Assembly: GCA_050692055.1 (NCBI GenBank)
Contig: JBOGTC010000088.1
Span: forward strand, 1 to 55,884
Source of the DNA: JBOGTC01 sp050692055
Lineage (GTDB): Bacteria > Chloroflexota > Limnocylindria > QHBO01
Direction: 5' to 3'
DNA length: 55,884 bases
Shown here: piece after piece, positions 20,543-27,890 of the stretch
How the letters are laid out: the number at the start of each line of letters is the position of its first letter
Position numbering within the stretch: the stretch's first letter is position 1
Notes under the pieces: generated by a model
Seen by the model: the letters and a program-made list of their open reading frames with translations, nothing else
What the model was told of the DNA's origin: nothing
Databases searched by the model: none
Translations under genes and position numbers: made by a program

Positions 20543-21706
20543 GTGAAAGACAATGAGAGGGCACTGCTCCTCGGTAGTACGCTCGTTGGCGGTGCGCTCG
20601 TTTTCGCGTGGGGAGTCCAGCTGGCGATGACGGATCCCGGGGGCATCAACGGCGATGGTGCCAAACGCTCCAACACGGTTGGATTCGATGCGCTGGCTCG
20701 ACAGGCCGGCACCCCCGTCCCAGCCACACGCGTGCCACGAGCGAACCTCAGCCCGTCAGCTTCGCCAGACGTGGCGGCTACATCACCAAGTCCTTCGACT
20801 CCGAGTCCTCGTCCGGCGGCCGAGCCGACTCCCGGTCCGGCGATTCAGCCCTCCCCCGCTCCGTCCTTGCCGCCCGTGATCGCCGGCGGTGAGCCATCGA
20901 TGCCGGTGCGAGCCGCCTTCTACTATCCGTGGTTCCCCGAAACGTGGGGCGATCCTCAGGACCCGTTCAGCAGGTATTCGCCCAGCCTCGGACACTATCA
21001 CTCCGACGATCCGAAAGTCGTGGCGGCACACATCGAGGCGATGCAATATGGCCAGATCGACGTGGGCATCGCCTCCTGGTGGGGACGGGCATCAATCACG
21101 GATGGTCGGCTGCCACTGCTGCTTGCCACGGCTGGCGATGCTGCATTCTGGTGGACGATTTACTACGAGGAGGAGGGAAGCACGGATCCCACGGTCGAGC
21201 AAATCGCGGCGGACCTGCAGTACATCGCGGGGAGCTACAGCACACATCCGCGGTTCTATCGGATTGACGGGCAATTCGTCGTGTTCGTCTATGCAGATGG
21301 GCAGGACGGCTGCGAGATGGTCGACCGTTGGGTCGACGCGAATCAACACGAGAACGCCTACATCGTTCTGAAGGTCTTCCAGGGCTATCGGGACTGCCCG
21401 AACCAGCCGAATGATTGGCACCAGTACGCCCCCGCGAGGGCGGCAGACGCGCAGCTGGGCTTCAGCTACACGATCAGCCCCGGGTTCCATAGAGCCGACG
21501 AGGGCGCGCCGCGACTCGAGCGCGAGCTCGATCGCTGGAATCAAGCCATCCGCGACATGATCGCAAGCGAAGCGCCGTTCCAGCTCATCACGACATTCAA
21601 CGAGTGGGGGGAGGGCTCAGCCGTCGAGTCCGCGGCCGAGTGGCAAAGCGAATCGGGCTACGGGCGCTTCCTCGATGCGCTGCACCATAACGGCCAGCCC
21701 CCGTAG
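20543..21706 (+). CDS. GH99-like glycoside hydrolase, membrane-anchored
   Basis: This 387-residue protein starts at GTG with GGAG upstream. A single N-terminal membrane segment (about 8-30) and a long Ser/Pro/Thr stalk precede a TIM-barrel-like domain that begins near residue 122: AAFYYPWFPETWGDPQDPF, then LGHYHSDDPKVVAAHIEAM, ASWWG and the final TTFNEWGEGSAVE. These are the landmarks of GH99/GH71-like proteins, which in known members cleave mannose-containing glycans; the acidic residue of NEWGEG lies in the active-site region. Here it probably trims a surface glycan outside the cell, in keeping with its neighbours. Confidence 0.85.
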   Translation: MKDNERALLLGSTLVGGALVFAWGVQLAMTDPGGINGDGAKRSNTVGFDALARQAGTPVPATRVPRANLSPSASPDVAATSPSPSTPSPRPAAEPTPGPAIQPSPAPSLPPVIAGGEPSMPVRAAFYYPWFPETWGDPQDPFSRYSPSLGHYHSDDPKVVAAHIEAMQYGQIDVGIASWWGRASITDGRLPLLLATAGDAAFWWTIYYEEEGSTDPTVEQIAADLQYIAGSYSTHPRFYRIDGQFVVFVYADGQDGCEMVDRWVDANQHENAYIVLKVFQGYRDCPNQPNDWHQYAPARAADAQLGFSYTISPGFHRADEGAPRLERELDRWNQAIRDMIASEAPFQLITTFNEWGEGSAVESAAEWQSESGYGRFLDALHHNGQPP

Positions 21707-21795
21707 CTATCCGAGGGGACGGCGCATGCCCGGCGAGATCGTCCGCGATACCTTCGAGAATCCGCTGGCGGGCGGCAAGGAGCATTGGGCAGGGC

Positions 21796-22011
21796 TCAGC
21801 CTGCGGCTCGTGATCCCTTCGGGCGTTCAGCCGCGTGGGTCTTGCACACCGCTTCGCCTTCGACTACCTGGCGCGAACCGCCATACGTTCGATATCGCCA
21901 CGCGTCAGCGGGTTGGTCGCAGACAGCACAGCGCAAGGGCTCGTCCGAAGCGACCGCTCGTTTGCGCAACGCGCGGATGGCAGTTCTGAGCGCATTCATC
22001 GGATGATCCAT
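21796..22011 (-). CDS. Possible small Cys/His protein (about 67-71 aa)
   Basis: A minus-strand frame reads MNALRTAIRALRKRAVASDE, then LRCAVCDQPADAWRYRTYGG and GEAVCKTHAAERPKG. Two CxxC-like or C..H pairs (CAVC and CKTH) could hold one zinc ion, and the composition looks like protein. The start is ATG 22011 or, four codons on, ATG 21999. GATAAT lies 13 to 18 bases upstream of the first ATG on this strand. There is no Shine-Dalgarno. It is the only plausible gene in 21707-22190; other frames there look random. Confidence 0.4.
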   Translation of the reverse strand: MDHPMNALRTAIRALRKRAVASDEPLRCAVCDQPADAWRYRTYGGSRQVVEGEAVCKTHAAERPKGSRAAG

Positions 22012-22190
22012 GAGCTAGATTGATTATCGCAGGGTTGCGCCTGGTCTTGGCGATGCGCCAAGGGTCGTGTCCCAGAGCTGCTGTGGAATGTGATTGGAGG
22101 CGCGCCGTCGAGATGCGTCGCTTTGACCGGCGCCGGTGGCGAGCGGTATCATCCGCCGCGTCCCCAGGATCAGCACCTGATCCCGTGCGT

Positions 22191-22265
22191 TCCGGCGTAG
22201 CTCAGTGGTAGAGCGGGCGGCTGTTAACCGCTTGGTCGTAGGTTCGAATCCTACCGCCGGAGCCA
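22191..22265 (+). tRNA. tRNA-Asn (anticodon GTT)
   Basis: The acceptor arms TCCGGCG and CGCCGGA pair fully. The D-loop GCTCAGTGGTAGAGC, the anticodon loop CTGTTAA (anticodon GTT, Asn) and the T-loop GGTTCGAATCC are all standard. The discriminator is G, and CCA is encoded (22263-22265). Confidence 0.97.
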
Positions 22266-22490
22266 CTTTCGCGCTCAATTCGGCCACTTCTGGATCAGTC
22301 TGCGCCACGCAATCCAAGGTCGCGTGACTCTCAACGTGACTCTCAGCTCTGATGACGTTGGCTGCCAGCGCCGCTATGGATCGCTGCGGCTACCTCCTCT
22401 CCCTCGAAGGGCCGCACCACAGTGGTCGGCGTCGTCTCGCGAAAGTGGCAAGACCTAATCGGCGAGCTGCTGCGAATGGCAGATCGCCGC

Positions 22491-22512
22491 ATCACCGGAA
22501 CACCCCGGTGAT
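22491..22512 (-). terminator. Hairpin after the VOC gene
   Basis: ATCACCGG and CCGGTGAT pair perfectly around a six-base loop, 15 bases beyond the VOC stop on the minus strand. No T-tract follows, so it is terminator-like rather than a certain intrinsic terminator. Confidence 0.5.
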
Positions 22513-22526
22513 GGCGGGAGGGCGGT

Positions 22527-22892
22527 TCAGCGCTCGTACGGCCCGCTGGTGATCTCGTAAACGTTGCCGTCCGGGGCGCGGAAGTACTGCCAGCGGTAGT
22601 CGTCGGAGGTCTCGATCTCGCCGAGCAGCTCGACGCCCGCCGCTGCCAACTCGTCGCGCGCGGCTTCGACGTCATCGACGAGGAAGCCCGCCACCGGCCC
22701 GCTCTCGTGCTGGCGCGCGTACGGCGAATCGCGAGCGAAGACCTCGACGAGTGAGGCGTCGGGAAGTCGCAAGGCGACGAAGCCCCGCTCATCAACGACG
22801 ACCGGCAGCTGCAGCACGTCGCGGAAGAAGCGCACGGATTCGGCGAATCGGTCAGTGGCAGTGCCGAGCCAGACCAGTCCGCGAATCTGCAT
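22527..22892 (-). CDS. VOC (glyoxalase/bleomycin-resistance) family protein
   Basis: This 121-residue protein starts at an ATG with a strong AGGGAGGT site in front. It has the paired beta-alpha-beta-beta-beta modules of the vicinal oxygen chelate superfamily: MQIRGLVWLGTATDRFAESV with FFRDVLQLPVV, then GPVAGFLVDDVEAARDELAA, and the end APDGNVYEITSGPY, whose Glu is a usual metal ligand. Members isomerise methylglyoxal adducts, cleave dioxygen or bind drugs; the substrate cannot be told from sequence. It is divergent from the LLM oxidoreductase, with the intergenic gap only 46 bases. Confidence 0.85.
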   Translation of the reverse strand: MQIRGLVWLGTATDRFAESVRFFRDVLQLPVVVDERGFVALRLPDASLVEVFARDSPYARQHESGPVAGFLVDDVEAARDELAAAGVELLGEIETSDDYRWQYFRAPDGNVYEITSGPYER

Positions 22893-22938
22893 CTCGCACC
22901 TCCCTCTCGGTAGCTGATCGCGCAACATTAGCGGCCTC

Positions 22939-23802
22939 ATGACCGATGCCGTCGCGTCGCTGCGGTTCGCGATCTACACGCCGAACTTCGGCGTCTTCGC
23001 CGAACCGTCGTTCGCTGCCCGCACGGCGCGCATCGCCGAAGACGCCGGCTGGGATGGCTGGTTCATCTGGGACAACCTCGCCTGGGAGACCGAGCTGCCA
23101 TTCGCCGACCCGTGGGTCACGCTGGCCGCCGTCGCCGCCTGCACGACTCGCATCCGCATCGGGCCGCTCGTCACGCCGCTGCCGCGACGACGGCCGTGGA
23201 CCGTGGCACGGGCATGCGTCACGCTCGACCGCCTGTCGGCCGGCCGGCTCGTCCTGGGGGCCGGGCTAGGCGGCGACTGGTACCGAGAGCTCTCGGCATT
23301 CGGCGAGGAGCTCGACGCGAGGCGCCGGGCGGCGATGCTCGACGAGGGGCTCGAGCTGGTCACCGGGCTCTGGAGCGGCGAGGAGGTCACATTCGAGGGC
23401 CAGCACTACCGCGTCGAGCGCGTGCGCTTCCTGCCGTCCCCCGTGCAGCAACCGCGGATCCCGATCTGGATCGCCTCGGTGTGGCCCTCTCGTCGTTCGC
23501 TCCAACGAGCAGCGCGCTGGGATGGCGTCGTCACGATCGGGGAGACGGAGAATCTCGATCCTGGGCAGGTCGCTGAGTTGGTGCTCGCAGTGACCACCGA
23601 GCGACAGGATGCCGGACGCCACGGTCCGTTCGAGGTCGCCGTCCCCGCCCGGAGCGGGGGCCTACGGCCGGAAGCGCGACGGGCCAAGGTCGTCGCCGTG
23701 GCCAACGCGGGTGCGACCTGGTGGCTCGAGGCGCTGGACCCGACCATGTCCGCAGACGAGGTCGAAGCCTTGGTCTCCGCGGGACCGCCGACGTCGGACT
23801 GA
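22939..23802 (+). CDS. LLM-class (luciferase-like) flavin-dependent oxidoreductase
   Basis: This 287-residue protein shows the bacterial-luciferase TIM barrel: the start LRFAIYTPNFGVFAEP, ARIAEDAGWDGWFIWDNL, RIRIGPLVTPLPRRRPWTVA (the typical G-P-x-V strand) and GRLVLGAGLGGDWYREL. Enzymes in this class use FMN or F420 for monooxygenation or hydride transfer. The WFIWDN and PWTVAR residues are common in F420-type members, but this is not decisive. The ATG is close to a possible AACATT -10 box and lacks a Shine-Dalgarno. Substrate unknown. Confidence 0.87.
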   Translation: MTDAVASLRFAIYTPNFGVFAEPSFAARTARIAEDAGWDGWFIWDNLAWETELPFADPWVTLAAVAACTTRIRIGPLVTPLPRRRPWTVARACVTLDRLSAGRLVLGAGLGGDWYRELSAFGEELDARRRAAMLDEGLELVTGLWSGEEVTFEGQHYRVERVRFLPSPVQQPRIPIWIASVWPSRRSLQRAARWDGVVTIGETENLDPGQVAELVLAVTTERQDAGRHGPFEVAVPARSGGLRPEARRAKVVAVANAGATWWLEALDPTMSADEVEALVSAGPPTSD

Positions 23803-23826
23803 CCCACAACGCCCGCCGGCCCGGCC

Positions 23827-24639
23827 TCAACGGCTTCTGCCCAGGGCCGACGCCGCCTCATCCACGCTGAGCCACGGCGCCGGTTGGGCGAGCCGTCGGG
23901 CAAGCTGCGCGACCTGCGGCGGCTCGAGGCTGGCGCGGCGGAGAACGTCGTCGTCGCGGAAGAGCGCCGCCGGTGGACCATCGAAGATGAGCTCGCCATC
24001 GGACAACGCGAGGCAGCGGCCGGCAAACTCGCCGGCGAGATCCATCTCGTGGGTGACGAGCAAGATCGTGCGTCCGGAGGCGTGGAGCTGACGCAGAAGG
24101 TCCATGACCGCCCGCAGCTCCGCAGCGTCGAGCGCTGTCGTCGGCTCGTCAAGGACCAGCACCTGCGGCTCGAGAGCGACCAACGAGGCGAGTGCCACAC
24201 GCTGCTTCTGAGCCAGCGTCAGTAGCAACGGGTGCTCGTTCAGCAAGCTATCGAGGCCCATGAGCTGTGACGCAACAGCGACGCGCTGCTCGCGCTCGTG
24301 GCCCTGCAGCCCGCGTGCGCGCGGACCGACCGCGATCTCGCCGAGCACGGTACTGCTCACGAGCTGATGGTTCGGGTTCTGGAAGAGGTGTCCCACCCGG
24401 GGTGCCAGCTCGGCAACCGTCATCTCCCGTGCGTCCAAGCCGTCGATGAGAACGCGGCCCTGGGTCGGCCGCAGGAGGCCGTTGAGCAGGCGCGCCAAAG
24501 TTGTCTTGCCTGAGCCGTTCGGACCGAGCAGCGCAACGAACTCGCCATCGCGAACCGACAGCGACACGCCGCGCAGGGCCACGGTGCCGTCCGGGTACGA
24601 GAAGTGGACGTCCTCGAGCCGCAGCTCGCTGCGGCTCAT
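23827..24639 (-). CDS. ecfA: ECF transporter ATPase subunit with an altered signature motif
   Basis: This 270-residue ABC ATPase belongs to an energy-coupling factor importer. Walker A is GPNGSGKTT, the Q-loop is LFQNPNHQLVSSTV, Walker B is VLVLDEPTTALD and the switch His is in LVTHEMD. The ABC signature is LTLAQKQRVALA instead of the usual LSGGQ, which may weaken ATP closure on that side. The QNPxxQ segment is characteristic of ECF ATPases. It is the last gene of the ecfT-A-A operon, overlapping the previous ATPase gene by four bases (ATGA). Confidence 0.92.
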   Translation of the reverse strand: MSRSELRLEDVHFSYPDGTVALRGVSLSVRDGEFVALLGPNGSGKTTLARLLNGLLRPTQGRVLIDGLDAREMTVAELAPRVGHLFQNPNHQLVSSTVLGEIAVGPRARGLQGHEREQRVAVASQLMGLDSLLNEHPLLLTLAQKQRVALASLVALEPQVLVLDEPTTALDAAELRAVMDLLRQLHASGRTILLVTHEMDLAGEFAGRCLALSDGELIFDGPPAALFRDDDVLRRASLEPPQVAQLARRLAQPAPWLSVDEAASALGRSR

Positions 24640-25508
24640 CGGTCGACGGCCTCGACCAGCGGCCGGAAGGTGGCCACCGCGTCGTCGACGGTGACGGAAT
24701 AGGGGGGCGCACGACCCAGCCGATGGGCGAGCTGCGCCACTTGCGGCACGCGTACCACGCGACGGTCGTCCTCCTGAACACGGCCGAAGACCTCGCGCGG
24801 TGAGCCGAGGGCCCTGATCCGTCCCTCCTCGAGCCAGCAGACCCGATCGGCGTGCTGCACGAGACGCTCGATGTCGTGCTCGACGATGACGACCGTGACG
24901 CCGTCCCCCGATAGCCGCGCGAGCAGCGCGTAGAGGGCGCTCTTGCCGCGCGGATCGAGCGCCGAGGTTGGCTCGTCGAGTACGAGGATGCGCGGCTGGA
25001 GCGCCAGGACGCCGGCAATGACCACCCGTTGCTTCTGCCCCCCGGACAGTGCGTACGGCGAGCGGTCAAGGATGTCGTGCAGCCCGGTGACCTCGAGGAC
25101 CCAGGTAATCCGGCGCCGGATCTCATCCGGCGCGACGCAGCGGTTCTCGAGCCCGACCGAGAGCTCTTCCTCGACGGTGAGCCCGTAAAGCTGGGCCTCC
25201 GGGTCCTGGTAGACCATGCCGACCGTCTCCGCCAAGTCCGCCGAGCGCATGCCCCGCGTGGTGCGACCGAAGAGGAGTGCCTCTCCGCCCAGTGCGCCCT
25301 CCACGAAGGCGGGGATCTGTCCGCTCATGACGAGCGCCAGCGTCGATTTTCCGGCGCCCGACGGCCCGACGATGCCGAGGAACTCACCGCGCCGAGCCGC
25401 TACGCTGACGCCATCGAGCGCGCGGTGACGCGTCCCGCGGTAGCGGAAGCGGATATCGGTCAGGCGGATCGCCTCGGTGAGCGGGTCAGCCTCCCGTGGA
25501 TCGGTCAT
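24636..25508 (-). CDS. ecfA: ECF transporter ATPase subunit
   Basis: This 290-residue ABC ATPase is the partner of the previous one. Motifs are complete: GPSGAGKST, the Q-loop MVYQDPEAQLYGLTVEEELS, signature LSGGQKQRV, Walker B ILVLDEPTSALD and switch His VIVEHD. A C-terminal extension of about 40 residues follows the core. I took the start at the ATG overlapping the ecfT stop (ATGA, 25505-25508), because the frame is open upstream but reads as an unlikely Arg/Pro-rich peptide inside ecfT. With its canonical signature it probably forms the competent ATP site opposite the LTLAQ subunit. Confidence 0.92.
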   Translation of the reverse strand: MTDPREADPLTEAIRLTDIRFRYRGTRHRALDGVSVAARRGEFLGIVGPSGAGKSTLALVMSGQIPAFVEGALGGEALLFGRTTRGMRSADLAETVGMVYQDPEAQLYGLTVEEELSVGLENRCVAPDEIRRRITWVLEVTGLHDILDRSPYALSGGQKQRVVIAGVLALQPRILVLDEPTSALDPRGKSALYALLARLSGDGVTVVIVEHDIERLVQHADRVCWLEEGRIRALGSPREVFGRVQEDDRRVVRVPQVAQLAHRLGRAPPYSVTVDDAVATFRPLVEAVDR

Positions 25509-26299
25509 GACAGGACCGCGCGGCCGGCGGGCGTGAGGCCGAAGGCGAACAGCGCCAGCAGCGCGAGGAGGCTGCCGATCATCAGCAGCTGGTCGATGAG
25601 GCGCGGCTCGGGGCGGCGGTAGAACGTCCGGCACGATCGCCGCGAGGTCACCCCGCGGCTCTCAATGACTCGGCTCATGATCTCGAGCCGGGCGATCGAG
25701 ACCGTCATGAGCGGCAGCACCACCGCCGCCAAACCCCGGAGCTTGGCCCGCAATCCGCCTCGGTCGAGCTCGACGCCGCGCGAGCGCTGCGCGTCGCGGA
25801 TGAGGCCGACGTCACGCTCGAGGGTGGGGATCGTGCGCAGCGCCAAGGCGATGATGAAGCAGATGACGTAGGGGAGTCGAAGCCATCGCAGCGCAGCCAC
25901 CAGATCCTGCTGCGGCATGGCGGCCAGGATGAGGGGAACCGCCAACACGATGGCGGTGAAGCGCAGGTCCGTGGCGATCGCTCGATACAGGCCGCCGGTG
26001 GTGATATCGATCGGTCCCAAGCTGACGAGCACCTCACCCGACCGGAAGAAGATCGTCCAGCCCACGGTGATCACCGGGATGAGGGTCCAGAGCACGGCGG
26101 CGAAGGTTCGCACTACTTGCGCGGGGATGGCGGCCAGGCGCAGGAGGACGGCCACGAGCACGACGAGCGCCGCGTTTAGGACCGGCTGACCGATGAGGAA
26201 GGCGGCGGTCATGAGGACCAACGGAACGATCAGCTTGGTCGGCGCGCTCAGCTGGCGGTAGGCGCAGCGACGGGGGACGTAGAACGAGGCGATGGTCAT
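25505..26299 (-). CDS. ecfT: ECF transporter transmembrane subunit EcfT
   Basis: This 264-residue membrane protein has five or six hydrophobic segments. It carries two Arg-Gly motifs at the ends of the coupling helices (AQRSRGVELDRG and SRVIESRGVTSRR), which dock EcfT on the grooves of the two ATPases. EcfT transmits ATP-driven motion to the substrate-binding S subunit. It follows ecfS after about 70 bases and overlaps the next gene. Confidence 0.9.
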   Translation of the reverse strand: MTIASFYVPRRCAYRQLSAPTKLIVPLVLMTAAFLIGQPVLNAALVVLVAVLLRLAAIPAQVVRTFAAVLWTLIPVITVGWTIFFRSGEVLVSLGPIDITTGGLYRAIATDLRFTAIVLAVPLILAAMPQQDLVAALRWLRLPYVICFIIALALRTIPTLERDVGLIRDAQRSRGVELDRGGLRAKLRGLAAVVLPLMTVSIARLEIMSRVIESRGVTSRRSCRTFYRRPEPRLIDQLLMIGSLLALLALFAFGLTPAGRAVLS

Positions 26300-26370
26300 T
26301 GGCGGGTCACATGCTGAAGCGCCGAGCGCGATCCCGCTCGGCGCTTCCGGTCAGCAGCTGCAGGCAATGT

Positions 26371-26970
26371 TCACGCCGCGCTGAGTTCCTCCTCGCGGTC
26401 GTCGCCCCGGGCGAAGAAGTGCTCGTGGTACAGGTTCGTTCGCTGCACAAACGGGGTGAGGAATCGCAGCAGCGGGATGCCCAGCACGATCGCCGCGACG
26501 AAGTCAGCCAGCCACCAGGGCCAGATCCCGGCGATCACCGCGTCGAGCGGGTAGACACCCCACAGGACGTAGTTCAGGTTGCCGACGAGCGCGTTGGCTC
26601 CGGTGGCCACCGCAGCCAGGACCACGTAGAGCACCAGGCTGGGCATGCTGCCGAGATCACGTCGCAGCGCCCAGATGAAGAAGGGCGCCGCCACAATCAG
26701 CCCTTCGAGCATGTTGTGGAGACCGCCGGTGGCGCCCACCTGGATCGAGGTTCCCCACGCGAAGTTGCCGATGATGGTTCCGAAATAGACCCCCGCCAGG
26801 CCCCAGAAGCCGAACCACATCGTCATCACGATGGCGATGGCGGTGGCGGGGAAGATGAGCGACGCCCCGGGCACGACCTGGAACGCTGCCGAAAACCAGT
26901 TGAGGACCGCGTACAACGCGGTCGAGAGCGCAATGATCGCGATTTGCCGAGCTCCGAACTCAAAGCGCAT
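26371..26970 (-). CDS. ecfS: ECF transporter substrate-binding (S) subunit
   Basis: This 199-residue protein has about six membrane segments and the S-component start ARQIAIIALSTALYAVLNWF, which has the Ala-rich helix 1 that meets EcfT. Other parts are GGLHNMLEGLIVAAPFFIWA and LVGNLNYVLWGVYPLDAV. S components bind vitamins, metals or nucleobases; the substrate cannot be assigned by eye. Its position divergent from a GntR gene and a nucleoside-type operon hints at a nucleoside- or base-related ligand, but this is inference. The frame ends in a charged tail (DDREEELSAA). Confidence 0.85.
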   Translation of the reverse strand: MRFEFGARQIAIIALSTALYAVLNWFSAAFQVVPGASLIFPATAIAIVMTMWFGFWGLAGVYFGTIIGNFAWGTSIQVGATGGLHNMLEGLIVAAPFFIWALRRDLGSMPSLVLYVVLAAVATGANALVGNLNYVLWGVYPLDAVIAGIWPWWLADFVAAIVLGIPLLRFLTPFVQRTNLYHEHFFARGDDREEELSAA

Positions 26971-27018
26971 GCTCCGCCCTCCGTTTCCGTTAACCCCCCG
27001 CCGACCCTAACAGTAGCA

Positions 27019-27040
27019 CTTGTACGAACGACCGGACAAG
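27019..27040. promoter_or_regulatory. Candidate GntR operator between ecfS and gntR
   Basis: CTTGTACG and CGGACAAG form a dyad with one mismatch around a six-base centre. On the plus strand it contains TTGTAC, which is 18 bases from CAGAAT (27044-27049), a candidate promoter of gntR. On the minus strand TTGTCC, 18 bases from TACTGT, may drive ecfS. A bound regulator could block both promoters. Confidence 0.55.
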
Positions 27041-27083
27041 ATGCAGAATGTAAAGATCAAGCGCCAAACGGAAGGGATCCCGA

Positions 27084-27875
27084 GTGGCCGTCGCGATCGA
27101 ACGGGGGAGCGGTATTCCGCTATATCTCCAGATCCGTGAGCGGATCGTCGACCTCATCTCTGAGCGTGGCCTGCGGCCCGGGGATGCGCTGCCGTCCGAG
27201 CCGGAGCTTCAGGCGACGTTCCAGGTCAGCCGCGCCACGATCCGCCACACCCTTGGTGTCTTGGAGCGAGAGGGGATCATCGAGCGCCAGCAGGGGAAGG
27301 GCACGTTCGTGGCCCTACCCCGTCTGCAGCGTGCCCTGCCCGAACTCACCTCGTTCAGCGAGCACCTCGACGCGCAGGGGCTGCGTTCCGCATCGCGCCT
27401 GGTCGAGTTCGGCGCGCCGGATGCCGATGCGCCGCGCCGTCCCGTGTCTCCGGACGAACCGGACGCCGGCCTGTTTCCCGCGGACGAAGGCGTCGTGCGC
27501 TTCGTGCGGGTGCGTCTCGCCAATGACGTCCCTGTCGGGATCCACACCACCCTGACGCCTACCGACGTGGCGCAGACCATCGGTCTGAGTGCGAAACGCA
27601 TCGCCGGCGATCCCCATTTCAGCTTCTACCGGGCGCTCGAGGAGAGCGGGAGGCAACTCAACTGGGCGGAGGAGCACCTCGTGGCACGCGGTACGTCGAA
27701 GCGCGAGGCGCAACTGTTAGGGATGGCCCTCGGGGCTCCGGTGATGAGCGTCCTGCGCCTCACGCGCGACGGTTCGGGGCGCCTCGTCGAAGCGGTGCGG
27801 GCCGTCTATTTGGGCGACAAGTACGACTACGTCATTCACCTGGAGCGGCGTGCGCTCAGCACCAAGCCAGGCTAG
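27084..27875 (+). CDS. GntR-family (HutC/UTRA-type) transcriptional regulator
   Basis: This 263-residue regulator starts at GTG. The winged-helix domain (residues 10-80) has the family sequence LRPGDALPSEPELQATFQVS followed by RATIRHTLGVLEREGIIERQ and QGKGTFV. The remaining part is a UTRA ligand-binding domain (VRFVRVRLANDVPVGIHTTL and GAPVMSVLRLTRDGSGRLVE), which in other members binds sugars, amino acids or phosphosugars. It is placed between the divergent ecf operon and the nucleoside operon, starting 15 bases before the latter, so it is a likely controller of both; ligand unknown. Confidence 0.92.
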   Translation: MAVAIERGSGIPLYLQIRERIVDLISERGLRPGDALPSEPELQATFQVSRATIRHTLGVLEREGIIERQQGKGTFVALPRLQRALPELTSFSEHLDAQGLRSASRLVEFGAPDADAPRRPVSPDEPDAGLFPADEGVVRFVRVRLANDVPVGIHTTLTPTDVAQTIGLSAKRIAGDPHFSFYRALEESGRQLNWAEEHLVARGTSKREAQLLGMALGAPVMSVLRLTRDGSGRLVEAVRAVYLGDKYDYVIHLERRALSTKPG

Positions 27876-27890
27876 TGGAGGAGGATCCGA

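Noticed and set aside
22024..22317. Antisense frame over tRNA-Asn giving VGFEPTTKRLTAARSTTELR
   Set aside because: This is the well-known false protein read from the complement of a tRNA; the tRNA structure is complete.
22191..22345. Integrated element at tRNA-Asn
   Set aside because: No integrase, no excisionase next to it and no direct repeat of the tRNA 3' end; GCCACTT recurs once within 40 bases but is too short to mean an attachment site.
23609..24091. Plus-strand open frames opposite the ecf operon
   Set aside because: Arg/Pro/Ser-rich shadows without starts or families; the minus strand has clear ABC motifs.
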